A DNA stretch of 64,000 nt from Microvirga terrestris (GTDB lineage Bacteria; Pseudomonadota; Alphaproteobacteria; Rhizobiales; Beijerinckiaceae), in contig NZ_JADQDN010000010.1 of NCBI RefSeq assembly GCF_015694425.1, positions 1-64,000 of the forward strand. The letters run 5' to 3'. The notes below the pieces were generated by a model. The model saw nothing but the letters and a program-made list of their open reading frames with translations, made no database searches and had not been told where the DNA came from. Shown piece by piece: positions 26,687-35,529 of the stretch. Every line of letters begins with the position of its first letter. Position 1 is the stretch's first letter. The position numbers and the translations under genes are program-made.

Positions 26687-28348
26687 GTGAGAGTAATGCG
26701 TACGGACCGGCTCGCGTCTCGCGTCGGCATTGGTCTTGCGGCCTTTCTGGCCGTCATGGTGGGCGGAGTGCGCGGCACGCAGGATGCCGTTGCCAATGGC
26801 GACACCCGCACACTGACCTTTTATCACAATAACACCAAGGAAAGCCTCACCGTCACCTTCAGGCGCAACGGGCAGTACGATTCGGCCGCCCTGCAGCAGC
26901 TCAACTGGTTCCTGCGCGACTGGCGGCGCGCCGAGGCGACCCGTATGGACCCGCGCCTGTTCGATACGGTGTGGGAAGTCTATCGCGAAGTCGGATCCGA
27001 TGCGCCCGTTCACGTGAACTCGGCCTATCGCTCCCCCCAGACTAATTCGATGCTCCGGCGGCGGTCCAGCGCAGTGGCCAAGAACAGCCAGCACATGCAG
27101 GGCAAGGCGATGGACTTCTACCTGCCCGACGTGTCCACGGCGCAATTGCGCGCCGTCGGCATGCGGCTCCAGAACGGCGGCGTCGGCTATTATCCCAATG
27201 CCTATACGCCCTTTGTCCATCTCGACGTGGGCAGCGTCCGCGCCTGGCCGCGCATGACCCGGTCGCAGCTCGCCAGCATCTTCCCCGACGGGAAGACCGT
27301 GCATATCCCGGCCGACGGCAAGCCCCTGCCCGGCTATGAGGAGGCCCGGGCCGAGGTGCTCGCCAAGGGTGGCACGGTCGCCGGCTACACTGCTTATGCC
27401 GATGCAGAGGAAGCCGTCGCGACGCAGCCACGCCGCAAGAGCTTTTGGGCCACCCTATTCGGCGGTGGCGACGACGAGGACGAGGATGCGGAGGAGATCC
27501 GTGTCGCGTCGCGGCCGGGCCGGGCGCTCATCGCGTCCCGCCAGCAGGCATCGCCGCCGGACAATTACGCCAGCGATTCCAACTCGTCGGTCTATGCGGC
27601 CCTGCAATCCTACGGGAGCCCCGCTCCGGCAGCACGCCGCGCACCGGTGGCGATCCAGCCGCGGCCCGAACCGCCAGCGCCTGCTGTCGTAGCCTCCATG
27701 GCCCCGGCTCTGCGTGAGGACCTGACGCCGCCTGCGCCGCCACCGCTGCCGCCGACCCGGATCAACGGGGCACCCGGGACGGTCCAGACCGCATCCGGCC
27801 CTGCCCTGGGCTGGCAGCAAGGTCCGGGCGCGTCGGAGATGTCGATTGCGAAGGGCATGGCCTTCGCGCCGATGCCGCCCCGGCGGCCGGATTCGGATGA
27901 CACGGACGTCGAGGCTCTCGCCGGCACCGTCGCCCTGGCCTACGCGCCGCTACCTCCGGCCCGCCCGGGCTCGCTGGCGGCGACGAACCCGATCCCGGCC
28001 CTCGCGGAACTGCGCGGCACGACCAGCGTCGCGAGCATCTCCTCGGCTCCGCTGCCCCCACCCCGCCCGGACCAGCGCCCGATCCAGGTCGCGGCCGCTG
28101 CTCCGGTGGACATTCCGGTGGCGACCACGGGCTCTACGCCCAAGGACCCCAAGCCTACGAAGCTCCAGCCTGCCACTTCACCCAAGGCCCCGGCAGCCGC
28201 AGCGAAGCAGCCGCCTGCCACGGCGCTCACGGCCCTGATGTCGGCTGAGCCGAGCCTGCATATGGGATTCTCGAAGCAACCGGTGGCCGATCTGGCGACG
28301 AGCCGATTCACGGGGCCGGCGGTCAAGCCGCTGAAAGTGGTGCAATAA
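26687..28348 (+). CDS. DUF882 (M15-like) cell-wall protein with Pro-rich tail
   Basis: A 553-residue exported protein. After a signal segment (about residues 10-30) comes a domain of about 160 residues of the DUF882/YcbK family, related to M15 zinc peptidases. It shows HVNSAYRSPQTNSMLR, SQHMQGKAMDFYLPD with His and Asp ligands, and FVHLDVG with the third ligand. A C-terminal half of some 330 residues is Pro/Ala-rich and disordered, with three copies of an AP-x-PP-x-RP motif. It probably acts in peptidoglycan remodelling alongside the L,D-transpeptidase gene 135 bases upstream. The start may be GTG 26687 or ATG 26696. Confidence 0.82.
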   Translation: MRVMRTDRLASRVGIGLAAFLAVMVGGVRGTQDAVANGDTRTLTFYHNNTKESLTVTFRRNGQYDSAALQQLNWFLRDWRRAEATRMDPRLFDTVWEVYREVGSDAPVHVNSAYRSPQTNSMLRRRSSAVAKNSQHMQGKAMDFYLPDVSTAQLRAVGMRLQNGGVGYYPNAYTPFVHLDVGSVRAWPRMTRSQLASIFPDGKTVHIPADGKPLPGYEEARAEVLAKGGTVAGYTAYADAEEAVATQPRRKSFWATLFGGGDDEDEDAEEIRVASRPGRALIASRQQASPPDNYASDSNSSVYAALQSYGSPAPAARRAPVAIQPRPEPPAPAVVASMAPALREDLTPPAPPPLPPTRINGAPGTVQTASGPALGWQQGPGASEMSIAKGMAFAPMPPRRPDSDDTDVEALAGTVALAYAPLPPARPGSLAATNPIPALAELRGTTSVASISSAPLPPPRPDQRPIQVAAAAPVDIPVATTGSTPKDPKPTKLQPATSPKAPAAAAKQPPATALTALMSAEPSLHMGFSKQPVADLATSRFTGPAVKPLKVVQ

Positions 28349-28350
28349 GA

Positions 28351-28375
28351 AAGGGCCCCATCGGGGCCCTTTTTG
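28351..28375. terminator. Terminator between the DUF882 and DUF1989 genes
   Basis: GGGCCCC ATC GGGGCCC (28353-28369) is followed by TTTTT. It ends three bases before the convergent DUF1989 stop codon. Confidence 0.88.
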
Positions 28376-28377
28376 TT

Positions 28378-29238
28378 TCAGTCCTCATGCCTGCGGCTGT
28401 AGCCGTTGCGGGTTGGCGAGGTCCACCCGGCAGGCGGTGCCTTTGGCCTGTAGACCTCCACCAGGAGCGGATGGCAAACGGCGACGTCGCTCGAATGCTC
28501 CGCACTGCAATCACCGCCGGGACAGGCGGAGAGCGCGCCCAGAAGATCGATCTCCGCGAAGAACTCGAGGTAGTCGCCCGGCCGCACCGGGCTCGCCTTC
28601 ATGAAATACTGCCCCGTGTCGCGGGTGAAGCCCGTGCACATGAAGACGTTGAGCACGTCGTGTACGGCAGGCTCCACTTCCAGCTTCGGCTTCCCCAGAC
28701 GATCAGCCAGGGCACGGGTCAGGTTCGAGTGGCAGCAATGGTGATACTCGTCGCCCGAAAGCAGCTTGTGGGTGTAAGGGTCGCAACGCGTGCCGATCAC
28801 GTCGTGCACAGAGCCGCCGAACCCATCGAAGCCATACCAGTCCAGGGTGTCGTGGGTGATGGTCGCCATAGGGCGCAGGTAAGGCAGGCATGACCAGAGC
28901 TGGTCGCCGGTCGAAAGGTGCGTGCCGTGCAGCGCCCGCGTCTTGCCGGAGAAGAAGCGCTCGTTGATGTCCTCCGCCGCCCAGAGATTGAGATCGCCCA
29001 CCTGCGGTCCCTCGATGCTGACGATGCGAAAGAACGAGCCCGCCGGCACGTGGAAGCAGCGCGCTTCGCGAGGCGGCACCACGACCTCGTCTACCTTCTC
29101 CCAACCGTCACGGGCCGCCTGATAGGAAGCAAGGTCGGGCCGCGGCAGGGTATCGACCGGGTAGCAGATGACCGGCGGGATCCTCCGGCGCGCCTCCGCA
29201 TCCTGAGGTTCCGTCACTTCGTTTGCCGCGCGCTTCAT
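28378..29238 (-). CDS. DUF1989 protein (urea carboxylase-associated family)
   Basis: A 286-residue protein of the DUF1989 family, often annotated as urea carboxylase-associated because relatives lie beside urea carboxylase genes. Features include VPAGSFFRIVSIEGPQVGDLN, HGTHLSTGDQLWS, the Cys/His-rich DEYHHCCHSNL and FMCTGFTRDTGQYFMKASP. The conserved cysteines and histidines suggest a metal site. No urea carboxylase or allophanate hydrolase is in the window, so its role here is open. Confidence 0.82.
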   Translation of the reverse strand: MKRAANEVTEPQDAEARRRIPPVICYPVDTLPRPDLASYQAARDGWEKVDEVVVPPREARCFHVPAGSFFRIVSIEGPQVGDLNLWAAEDINERFFSGKTRALHGTHLSTGDQLWSCLPYLRPMATITHDTLDWYGFDGFGGSVHDVIGTRCDPYTHKLLSGDEYHHCCHSNLTRALADRLGKPKLEVEPAVHDVLNVFMCTGFTRDTGQYFMKASPVRPGDYLEFFAEIDLLGALSACPGGDCSAEHSSDVAVCHPLLVEVYRPKAPPAGWTSPTRNGYSRRHED

Positions 29239-29408
29239 GTATTCCTCCCGTGTCGAATCTGCCTGAATCTATAGAGAAGCGGAATGCCGGGAGCGAGAGT
29301 GCGGGCTGCATGGCTGATGGTCCACGCCGGACAAGCCTTCCGTGGCAGCTCCCTCTCTTGAGCCGCACGGCATTTCGTATTCTATGGCCTCATCACGAGG
29401 ACCGGACG

Positions 29409-29855
29409 ATGACAGACCCGAACGCCCTGCGCCCGCTGGAGGCCTATCCGAGCCGTGCCTCCACCGACATCCGTTACGCGGATCTCGACCGGCAGGGGCA
29501 TGTGAACAACGCGGTCTTCGCCACTTTCTCCGAGGTCGGGCGGGTCGCCTTCATGTACGATCCGGCAAGACCCCTCGCCTCGGAAGGGCGGAGCTTCGTC
29601 ATCGCCCGGCTGCAGATCGATTTCCGGGCAGAGCTCTTCTGGCCAGGCCACGTCGAGATCGGCACGGGCGTCATGCGGGTCGGGCGCAGCTCGTTCACCC
29701 TCGCCCAGGGCATCTTCAACGCCGGGCGGCTCGTTGCCACGACGGAGGCGACCATCGTGATGGTCGACAAGGAGACGCGCCGCTCGACCCCGCTGCCGCC
29801 TGCGACAGTGGAGGTACTGCAGTCCCTCTATCTGGCAGACGCGCTTCAGGAATGA
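29409..29855 (+). CDS. Acyl-CoA thioesterase (4HBT hot-dog family)
   Basis: A 148-residue hot-dog-fold protein. DIRYADLDRQGHVNNAVFATFSE holds the family's catalytic Asp and the HVNN segment typical of 4-hydroxybenzoyl-CoA/YbgC-like thioesterases. The ATG at 29409 has GAGGA seven bases upstream, and the family domain begins directly after it; a frame back to 29223 lacks support. The acyl substrate is unknown. A bidirectional terminator follows. Confidence 0.85.
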   Translation: MTDPNALRPLEAYPSRASTDIRYADLDRQGHVNNAVFATFSEVGRVAFMYDPARPLASEGRSFVIARLQIDFRAELFWPGHVEIGTGVMRVGRSSFTLAQGIFNAGRLVATTEATIVMVDKETRRSTPLPPATVEVLQSLYLADALQE

Positions 29856-29857
29856 CG

Positions 29858-29887
29858 AAGGCTCCGCAGATGACTCTGCGAAGCCTT
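29858..29887. terminator. Bidirectional terminator between the thioesterase gene and gapR
   Basis: AAGGCT-c-CGCAGA TGAC TCTGCG-a-AGCCTT forms a twelve-pair stem with one mismatch, starting two bases after the thioesterase stop codon. Confidence 0.75.
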
Positions 29888-29916
29888 TGAAAGTCTTGGA
29901 GAAGGCTGATCTGAAA

Positions 29917-30177
29917 CTAGCCGATCATCCCGAGCGCCTGCATGTAGAGCTCGAGGATCGCCTCCTCCTCCTGGCGCTCGGCGTAGTCGCGCTTGCGTAA
30001 GGAAATGATCTTGCGCAGGACCTTGGTGTCGAAGCCGTTGCCCTTGGCCTCGGCGTAGACATCCTTGATGTCGCCCGCGATGCCAGCCTTTTCCTCCTCG
30101 AGGCGCTCGATGCGCTCGATGAAGGCCTTCAGCTGGTCGGCGGCGACGGATTCGGTATTGAAAGCTGCGTCATCCAT
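29917..30177 (-). CDS. gapR: GapR nucleoid-associated protein (DUF2312)
   Basis: An 86-residue DUF2312 protein, the family of Caulobacter GapR, which clamps over-twisted DNA and helps topoisomerases during replication. The sequence [22 protein letters not shown], the [18 protein letters not shown] segment and the acidic end [13 protein letters not shown] are characteristic. The helical structure forms a tetrameric clamp in the known homologue. It lies downstream of DUF1244 and the amidohydrolase on the same strand, a grouping I recall near pyk in this order. Confidence 0.9.
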   Translation of the reverse strand: MDDAAFNTESVAADQLKAFIERIERLEEEKAGIAGDIKDVYAEAKGNGFDTKVLRKIISLRKRDYAERQEEEAILELYMQALGMIG

Positions 30178-30238
30178 GAATGAAGCCCCTGATTGATGGC
30201 GTTGGTGCCAGTGTTATGGTCATTTGGTTGAAGCCGTT

Positions 30239-30544
30239 TTAATGCCCGGGCTTCGATTTCTCAAAATCTGCGAGCTGTGACGGACTGGCCTCGGCCTGAT
30301 GGAGCTGCTTCCACTCGTCGTAGGGCATGCCATAGACATGGGTTCGGCTGTCCTCCTTGGAGAGGGCGACGCCCCGCTCGTCGGCCGCATCCTTCAGCCA
30401 GTTGGACAGGCAGTTGCGGCAAAAGCCCGCCAAGTTCATGAGATCGATATTCTGGACGTCCCTGCGCTCGCGCAGGTGCTGGAGCAGCCTGCGGAAGGCG
30501 GCGGCCTCCAGTTCGACCTGCGTCTTCTCGTCGATGTCCTTCAT
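30239..30544 (-). CDS. DUF1244 family protein
   Basis: A 101-residue protein with the DUF1244 signature NLAGFCRNCLSNW (about 44-56) and HVYGMPYDEWKQLHQ near the C-terminus. The function is unknown; the CRNC pair could bind a metal. The ATG at 30544 is set by GGAGG eight bases upstream. That ribosome site lies inside the last codons of the upstream amidohydrolase gene, whose stop codon is only four bases away, so the pair is probably translationally coupled. Confidence 0.87.
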   Translation of the reverse strand: MKDIDEKTQVELEAAAFRRLLQHLRERRDVQNIDLMNLAGFCRNCLSNWLKDAADERGVALSKEDSRTHVYGMPYDEWKQLHQAEASPSQLADFEKSKPGH

Positions 30545-30548
30545 GGGT

Positions 30549-31388
30549 CTATCCTCCATGCTGGCGCAGGCGGTCGCGGGTGCGGGTGCCGAAAATTCGA
30601 GGCGCCCGAAGCTCCGGCCGGCGCGCGAGCGGCTCAAGCAGCCGGGCGAAGCGCTCCGACCATTCTTGAGCATCCTCGTCCGAGGCAATCAGGTCTTGCC
30701 GAATCTCGATGAGCGCATTGGCAAGGCCCCGGACTGTGGCGTGACGGTCGATCGTGTCACCCGCCAGCGCCCCATCATAGGGCTCGTTGTCGCCGACGAC
30801 GAGTCCGTCCTCCGTCTGCAGTCCCTCCAGGAGTGGCTTGGCGAAACGGTCGTCCGCATCCCAAAGGATGCCCACATGCCAGGGCCGGGGCCAGCCGCGC
30901 CAGACGGGCGTGAAGCTGTGGACGGTCACGATGACGGGCGGATGGCCCGCCACCATGGCCCGGTGGATCGCGTCGGCGATCGCATGGTCGTAAGGGTCGT
31001 AGAAGCGGGCGATGCGCTGCTGTACTTCCGTGTCGTCCACCCTGGCATTGCCCGGCACCACGGCGCCGTCGGAGAGGCGCATGACCAGGGTCGGATCGTC
31101 CCTGCCCCTGTTCGGATCGATAATCAGCCGGGAGAACTGGGTGAGGATCGCCGGAGCCCCAAGGCGCTGGGCCAGTGAGCGGGTCACCGCTGCGGCGCCG
31201 ATATCGTAGGCGATGTGGCGCTGGAATTCGGATTCCGGCAGGCCGAGATCGCCTAAATCCGGCGGCACCGCGTTTGAGGCATGGTCGCACAGGATCAGGA
31301 TCCCCGATTCGACGGAACCGGGAATGATCTCGACCGGATGTGGCTCAAGAGAAGGATCGACGAGCTCGAGCGCAGCGGAAGCAGGCAT
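30549..31388 (-). CDS. N-formylglutamate amidohydrolase family protein, copy 1
   Basis: A 279-residue member of the family that hydrolyses N-formyl-glutamate to glutamate and formate in histidine breakdown. Key segments are LILCDHASNAVP, AYDIGAAAVTRSLA, FSRLIIDPNRG and VTVHSFTPVW, with His and Asp/Glu expected at the metal site. No hut genes are near, so another formyl or amide substrate is possible. The start is placed at ATG 31388 (MPASAALELVDP); the frame runs back to 31463 without a good site. A paralogue lies at 37084-37974. Confidence 0.85.
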   Translation of the reverse strand: MPASAALELVDPSLEPHPVEIIPGSVESGILILCDHASNAVPPDLGDLGLPESEFQRHIAYDIGAAAVTRSLAQRLGAPAILTQFSRLIIDPNRGRDDPTLVMRLSDGAVVPGNARVDDTEVQQRIARFYDPYDHAIADAIHRAMVAGHPPVIVTVHSFTPVWRGWPRPWHVGILWDADDRFAKPLLEGLQTEDGLVVGDNEPYDGALAGDTIDRHATVRGLANALIEIRQDLIASDEDAQEWSERFARLLEPLARRPELRAPRIFGTRTRDRLRQHGG

Positions 31389-31498
31389 GGAAAGATGGGT
31401 TTCGGATAAGGATGGATTGAACAGCGGAGGAAAAGCCTTACCCTGCCCCTCCAACCCTGACAACGCGACCTTCCGCGCAACACACTTTCACGTTCCAC

Positions 31499-32437
31499 AT
31501 GTCCCCGACATCCACCACAGCCCGCCTCGAGCCGGGCCTCGCCTCCGCTTTTGCCGCCCTCAGCCTGGGCGCCGTGGCCATGGGCATTTCCCCGATCTTC
31601 GTCCGCTTCGCCTCCGCCGACATGGGCGGAACCCCGGCCGATGTGGGGCCCTTCGCCAGCGCCTTCTGGCGCGTCTCGCTCTGCCTGCCCCTGCTTTATG
31701 CCTGGATGCGCATCGAGGAGAGGCGCGCACCAACTGACACGCCGAGGGTTCGGTTTTCCAAGGCCAGCATCCTGGGCGGCATCGTCTTTGCGGGGGATCT
31801 GTTCTTCTGGCACCTGGCGATTCTCAAGACCACGGTGGCAAACGCCACGTTCTTCGCCACCATGGCGCCGCTCTTCGTCGTGCTGACCGTCTGGCTCGTG
31901 CTTCGGCACCAGGTGTCACGGGGGACCTTCCTGGGCCTCGGTCTTTGCCTCCTCGGCGGCGCGGCCCTGATCGGCCAGAGCCTCCAGGCGGATCCGGGTC
32001 GGATCGAGGGCGATCTCTACGGCATCGCCACGGCGTTCTTCTTCGGCATGTATTTTCTCGCGGCCAGCCGGGCACGCAAGACCGCAGGCGCGGCACGGGT
32101 GACTTTCGAGGCAGGGCTCATCACCTCGGCCATCCTCCTCGTCATCGCGGTTCTGTTCGACACGCGGGTGATTCCGCAGACGGGGCAAGGCATCGCGGCG
32201 CTGCTGGCCATGTCCTATGTCAGCCATGCAGGCGGCCAGGGATTGCTCGCCATCGCGCTCGGACGACTGCCCGCAACCTTCTCGTCGCTGGTAATCTTCC
32301 TGGAGGCCATAGCTGCGGCCGTGTTCGGCTGGGCCGTGTTGGGCGAGGCGCTGACGCTGGTCCAAGCCCTGGGCGGCGCACTTATCCTCTTCGGCATCTG
32401 GGTGGCACGCCCGAAACCTGAAACACAGGCGAAGTAG
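31499..32437 (+). CDS. DMT superfamily (EamA-type) transporter
   Basis: A 312-residue inner-membrane protein with about ten hydrophobic helices in two EamA repeats. PIFVRFASADMG and DVGPFASAFWRVSL occur early in repeat one; SYVSHAGGQGLLAIALGRLP and SLVIFLEAIAAAVFGWAVLGE in repeat two. Such proteins export amino acids or other metabolites; the substrate is unknown. It is divergent from the amidohydrolase gene with a 110-base shared promoter region. Confidence 0.88.
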   Translation: MSPTSTTARLEPGLASAFAALSLGAVAMGISPIFVRFASADMGGTPADVGPFASAFWRVSLCLPLLYAWMRIEERRAPTDTPRVRFSKASILGGIVFAGDLFFWHLAILKTTVANATFFATMAPLFVVLTVWLVLRHQVSRGTFLGLGLCLLGGAALIGQSLQADPGRIEGDLYGIATAFFFGMYFLAASRARKTAGAARVTFEAGLITSAILLVIAVLFDTRVIPQTGQGIAALLAMSYVSHAGGQGLLAIALGRLPATFSSLVIFLEAIAAAVFGWAVLGEALTLVQALGGALILFGIWVARPKPETQAK

Positions 32438-32640
32438 CGCAGCGTCGAGCCTCTCCGAACGGGGAGCAACACCGGCTTGAGAGTCCTTCGCCTGTGTCGT
32501 CGCAGCCATGCAGGCGGCAAATTCTTCCGCCCGGCGGCTCGAAGGTCTTGCTCCTGCGGCTCATCTGGCCGACAACGATTCGCCAAAGTTCTTGAACCAT
32601 TGTGCGATTTCATTCCTTTCGATTCGACCAAACCATATCC

Positions 32641-33105
32641 ATGAAGGCCATCACCCTCACATCGTCTGCTGTCTGCCGGCGAAGCCTTGCACTCGCGACG
32701 TTTGTCCTGAGCGGATGCCTGCTGGCCGCTTCTCCCGCGAAGGCGGACCTGCGCCTGTGCAACATGACCTCGAGCCGGGTCGGCATCGCGCTCGGCTATC
32801 GGGACGCGCAGGGGTGGGTGACGGAAGGCTGGTGGAATCTCACCGCTCGCGGCTGCGAGACCCTGCTGAAGGGCCAGCTCTCCGGGCGCTTCTATTACAT
32901 CTACGCCATCGATTACGACCGCGGTGGCGAGTGGAGCGGGCGCTCCTTCATGTGCACGCGCGAACGCGAGTTCACGATCCGCGGCACGGAGGATTGCCTC
33001 GCTAGGGGCTTTGATCGCAGCGGCTTCTTTGAAGTCGACACCGGAGAACAGAAGAGCTGGACCATTCAGCTCACCGAAACAAACCGCCCAGGGGGGCAGC
33101 CATAA
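32641..33105 (+). CDS. DUF1036 exported protein
   Basis: A 154-residue protein with an N-terminal signal peptide (LALATFVLSGCLLAASPAKA) and the DUF1036 fold: LRLCNMTSSRVGIALGYRD, EGWWNLTARGCETLL and GRFYYIYAIDYDRGG. Several conserved cysteines could form disulfides in the periplasm. The function is unknown. Its TAA overlaps the ATG of pyk by one base, so the two are translationally coupled. The start is taken at ATG 32641; no strong ribosome site is visible. Confidence 0.85.
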   Translation: MKAITLTSSAVCRRSLALATFVLSGCLLAASPAKADLRLCNMTSSRVGIALGYRDAQGWVTEGWWNLTARGCETLLKGQLSGRFYYIYAIDYDRGGEWSGRSFMCTREREFTIRGTEDCLARGFDRSGFFEVDTGEQKSWTIQLTETNRPGGQP

Positions 33106-34541
33106 TGAGACGCGCACGTCGTACGAAGATCCTAGCAACCTTGGGGCCCGCCTCCGAGAACCCGGAGATGATCGCCAAGCTGTTCGAGGCAGGCGCCGAC
33201 GTCTTCCGCCTCAACATGAGCCACCTACCCCGCGAGAAGCTGAAGGAGCGGGTCGCGATGATCCGTGCGGTCGAGGCCAAGTTCAAGCGGCCCATCGCCA
33301 TCCTGGCCGACCTTCAGGGCCCGAAGCTGCGCGTCGGGGCCTTCGAGGGCGACGGCGCCATGCTGGTGCCGGGACAATCCTTCACGCTCGATGCGGACAA
33401 GACCCCGGGGACTATCGACCGGGTACACCTGCCTCATCCGGAAATTCTCTCCTCGCTCGAGCCCGGCCACACGGTGCTGATCGATGACGGCAAGCTGCGG
33501 CTGCGCGTCAAGAGCGTGAAGAAGGGATCGGCCACCACTTCGGTAGAGGTTGCCGGCAAGATCTCCAACCGCAAGGGTGTGAGCCTGCCCGACACCACCA
33601 TCCCAGTCGCCGCCATGACCGAGAAGGACCGCTCGGATCTCGAAGCGGCGCTCGATGCCGGCGTGGACTGGATTGCCCTGTCCTTCGTGCAGCGTCCCGA
33701 GGACGTGGCCGAGGTCAAGAAGGTGGCCCGCGGCCGCGCGCTCGTGATGTCCAAGCTCGAGAAGCCGCAGGCCATCACCCGCCTCGAGGAGATCATCGAG
33801 ATTTCGGACGCGGTCATGGTCGCCCGCGGCGATCTCGGCGTCGAGATGCCGCTGGAAAAGGTGCCCGGAATTCAGAAGCGCATCGTCCGCACGGCGCGGC
33901 GTTACGGCAAGCCGGTCGTGGTAGCGACCCAGATGCTGGAATCCATGATTACCTCCCCGGTGCCGACCCGCGCCGAGGTCTCAGACGTGGCGACGGCCGT
34001 CTATGACGGGGCCGATGCGGTGATGCTCTCGGCCGAGAGCGCCTCGGGTCAATACGCGATCGACGCGGTGGCCACCATGAACCGCATCGCCGAAGAGGTG
34101 GAGCAGGACCAGAACTACTGGTCGATCGTGCGCACGCTCAATGCCGAGCCGGAGGCCACAGGTTCGGACGCCATCGCGGCGGCCTCTCACCAGATCGCCG
34201 ATACGCTCAACCTCAAGACGGTGGCGGCCTGGACGTTCTCGGGCTCGACGGCCTTCCGCATCGCCCGCGAGCGGCCGAACTCGACCGTGATTGCGCTGAC
34301 CCCGAGCATCGACACCGCCCGCCGTCTAGCCCTGGTGTGGGGCGTGCATTCGATCCGCACGAAGGATGCGAGCGATATCGACGACATGGCGTTCCGCGCC
34401 TGCAAGTTCGCCGTGCGCGAAGGCTTCTCGAGTGTCGGGGACCGGGTGATCATCGTGGCCGGCATGCCCTTCGGCACGCCGGGCGCCACCAACATGGTGC
34501 GCATCGCCTTCATCAGCCAGGAGCACGCCGCTCAGGCGTGA
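33105..34541 (+). CDS. pyk: Pyruvate kinase
   Basis: A 478-residue pyruvate kinase, making pyruvate and ATP from phosphoenolpyruvate in glycolysis. ATLGPASENPEMIAKLFEAG and FRLNMSH open the barrel. The catalytic lysine lies in VMSKLEKPQAI, the metal-binding VMVARGDLGVEMPLEKVP is intact and TQMLESMITSPVPTRAE follows. The C-terminal allosteric domain is complete. It is coupled to the DUF1036 gene by a TAATG overlap, and its last ten bases overlap the end of a convergent hydrolase gene. Confidence 0.96.
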   Translation: MRRARRTKILATLGPASENPEMIAKLFEAGADVFRLNMSHLPREKLKERVAMIRAVEAKFKRPIAILADLQGPKLRVGAFEGDGAMLVPGQSFTLDADKTPGTIDRVHLPHPEILSSLEPGHTVLIDDGKLRLRVKSVKKGSATTSVEVAGKISNRKGVSLPDTTIPVAAMTEKDRSDLEAALDAGVDWIALSFVQRPEDVAEVKKVARGRALVMSKLEKPQAITRLEEIIEISDAVMVARGDLGVEMPLEKVPGIQKRIVRTARRYGKPVVVATQMLESMITSPVPTRAEVSDVATAVYDGADAVMLSAESASGQYAIDAVATMNRIAEEVEQDQNYWSIVRTLNAEPEATGSDAIAAASHQIADTLNLKTVAAWTFSGSTAFRIARERPNSTVIALTPSIDTARRLALVWGVHSIRTKDASDIDDMAFRACKFAVREGFSSVGDRVIIVAGMPFGTPGATNMVRIAFISQEHAAQA

Positions 34542-35515
34542 TCCTCTTCCACCCTGGCCGGCACAGCTCGTTCGGCCAGGGTCTCGATGGCGGAGAGCAC
34601 CGTTTCCTGATCGGCATATTGCGGCATGTGGCCTATCCCCGGCATCACGATCAGCTCGGCGCCCGGCACCTCGCGGGCGAAGCACCGACTGTGAAGATCA
34701 GTCCAGACGATCTCGTCCGCATCGCCGGCGATCACCAGCGTGGGCAGGCGAATGTCCTTGTAGCGCCCGCACTGTTTGAGAACGCTGTCGTACATGACGG
34801 CGAAGTCCTGCATGTTGACCTCGTAGGCCCTTGGCCGGAAGGCCAGCGGGATGAAGGCTTTGGTCACGATGTCAGGTGGAGGCCGCTGCGGCCAGAACGT
34901 CTTTTTCTTCATCAAAGGCCGGAACGCGAGCAGGATTGGCACGGCTAATGTGCGAAACCAGAGCCAGCCCGCCCTGGAGTCGATGAGGCGGCGGTACCAG
35001 CCGATATAGCCGCCGGGCCAAGGGGTCGTGATGCCAGCGAGCACGACGATCGCGCCGGCCACATCGGTGTGGTCGAGAGCGAAATGCGGCACGATGGTTC
35101 CGGACCAGGAATGCCCTACAATCACTGCGTTGCGGACGCCGAGCTGGCGCAGGGCGCTGGCGATCAGTTCCGTCTGCCGGGCAGAATCGGCCTCACCCAG
35201 GCCGGGCTTGCGTTCGCTCCAGCCATGGCCAGGGCGGTCGATGGCAATCACCCGGTAGCGCTGCGAGAGCGCCGTTCCCATTCCCACCATGGATTCGACG
35301 AGGTTCGAGGAAGCGCCGTGGAGGATGACGATAGTGCCACGCGGCGGAGCCTTCTTAGGTCTCTCCTCCCGGTAGTGGATCCTGCAGCCCTCGACCTCAA
35401 TGAAGCGGCCCGTCGGCGGAAAGCGCCGCTCGATGCTCCAGGCATAGAGGTAGGTGAACGCGGCGCCCAGGATCAGAAGAAGGACAGGCGCAGCCAGGAC
35501 GAGAAGCAGGGTCAT
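34532..35515 (-). CDS. Alpha/beta-hydrolase with N-terminal membrane anchor
   Basis: A 327-residue hydrolase. Residues 2-25 are hydrophobic (LLLVLAAPVLLLILGAAFTY), probably a membrane anchor. The oxyanion-hole sequence ILHGASSNL, nucleophile VGHSWSG (Ser), acid AGDADEIV and final His in PGIGHMPQ make a full catalytic triad. The substrate is unknown. The C-terminus overlaps pyk tail to tail by ten bases. The gene is followed upstream by a TPR-protein gene on the same strand, 14 bases away. Confidence 0.85.
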   Translation of the reverse strand: MTLLLVLAAPVLLLILGAAFTYLYAWSIERRFPPTGRFIEVEGCRIHYREERPKKAPPRGTIVILHGASSNLVESMVGMGTALSQRYRVIAIDRPGHGWSERKPGLGEADSARQTELIASALRQLGVRNAVIVGHSWSGTIVPHFALDHTDVAGAIVVLAGITTPWPGGYIGWYRRLIDSRAGWLWFRTLAVPILLAFRPLMKKKTFWPQRPPPDIVTKAFIPLAFRPRAYEVNMQDFAVMYDSVLKQCGRYKDIRLPTLVIAGDADEIVWTDLHSRCFAREVPGAELIVMPGIGHMPQYADQETVLSAIETLAERAVPARVEEDHA

Positions 35516-35529
35516 CCCCGCAAGCTGGG

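Noticed and set aside
28378..29238. Interpretation of the DUF1989 gene as part of a urea carboxylase operon
   Set aside because: No urea carboxylase, allophanate hydrolase or transporter gene is nearby; it is flanked by unrelated genes and a terminator.
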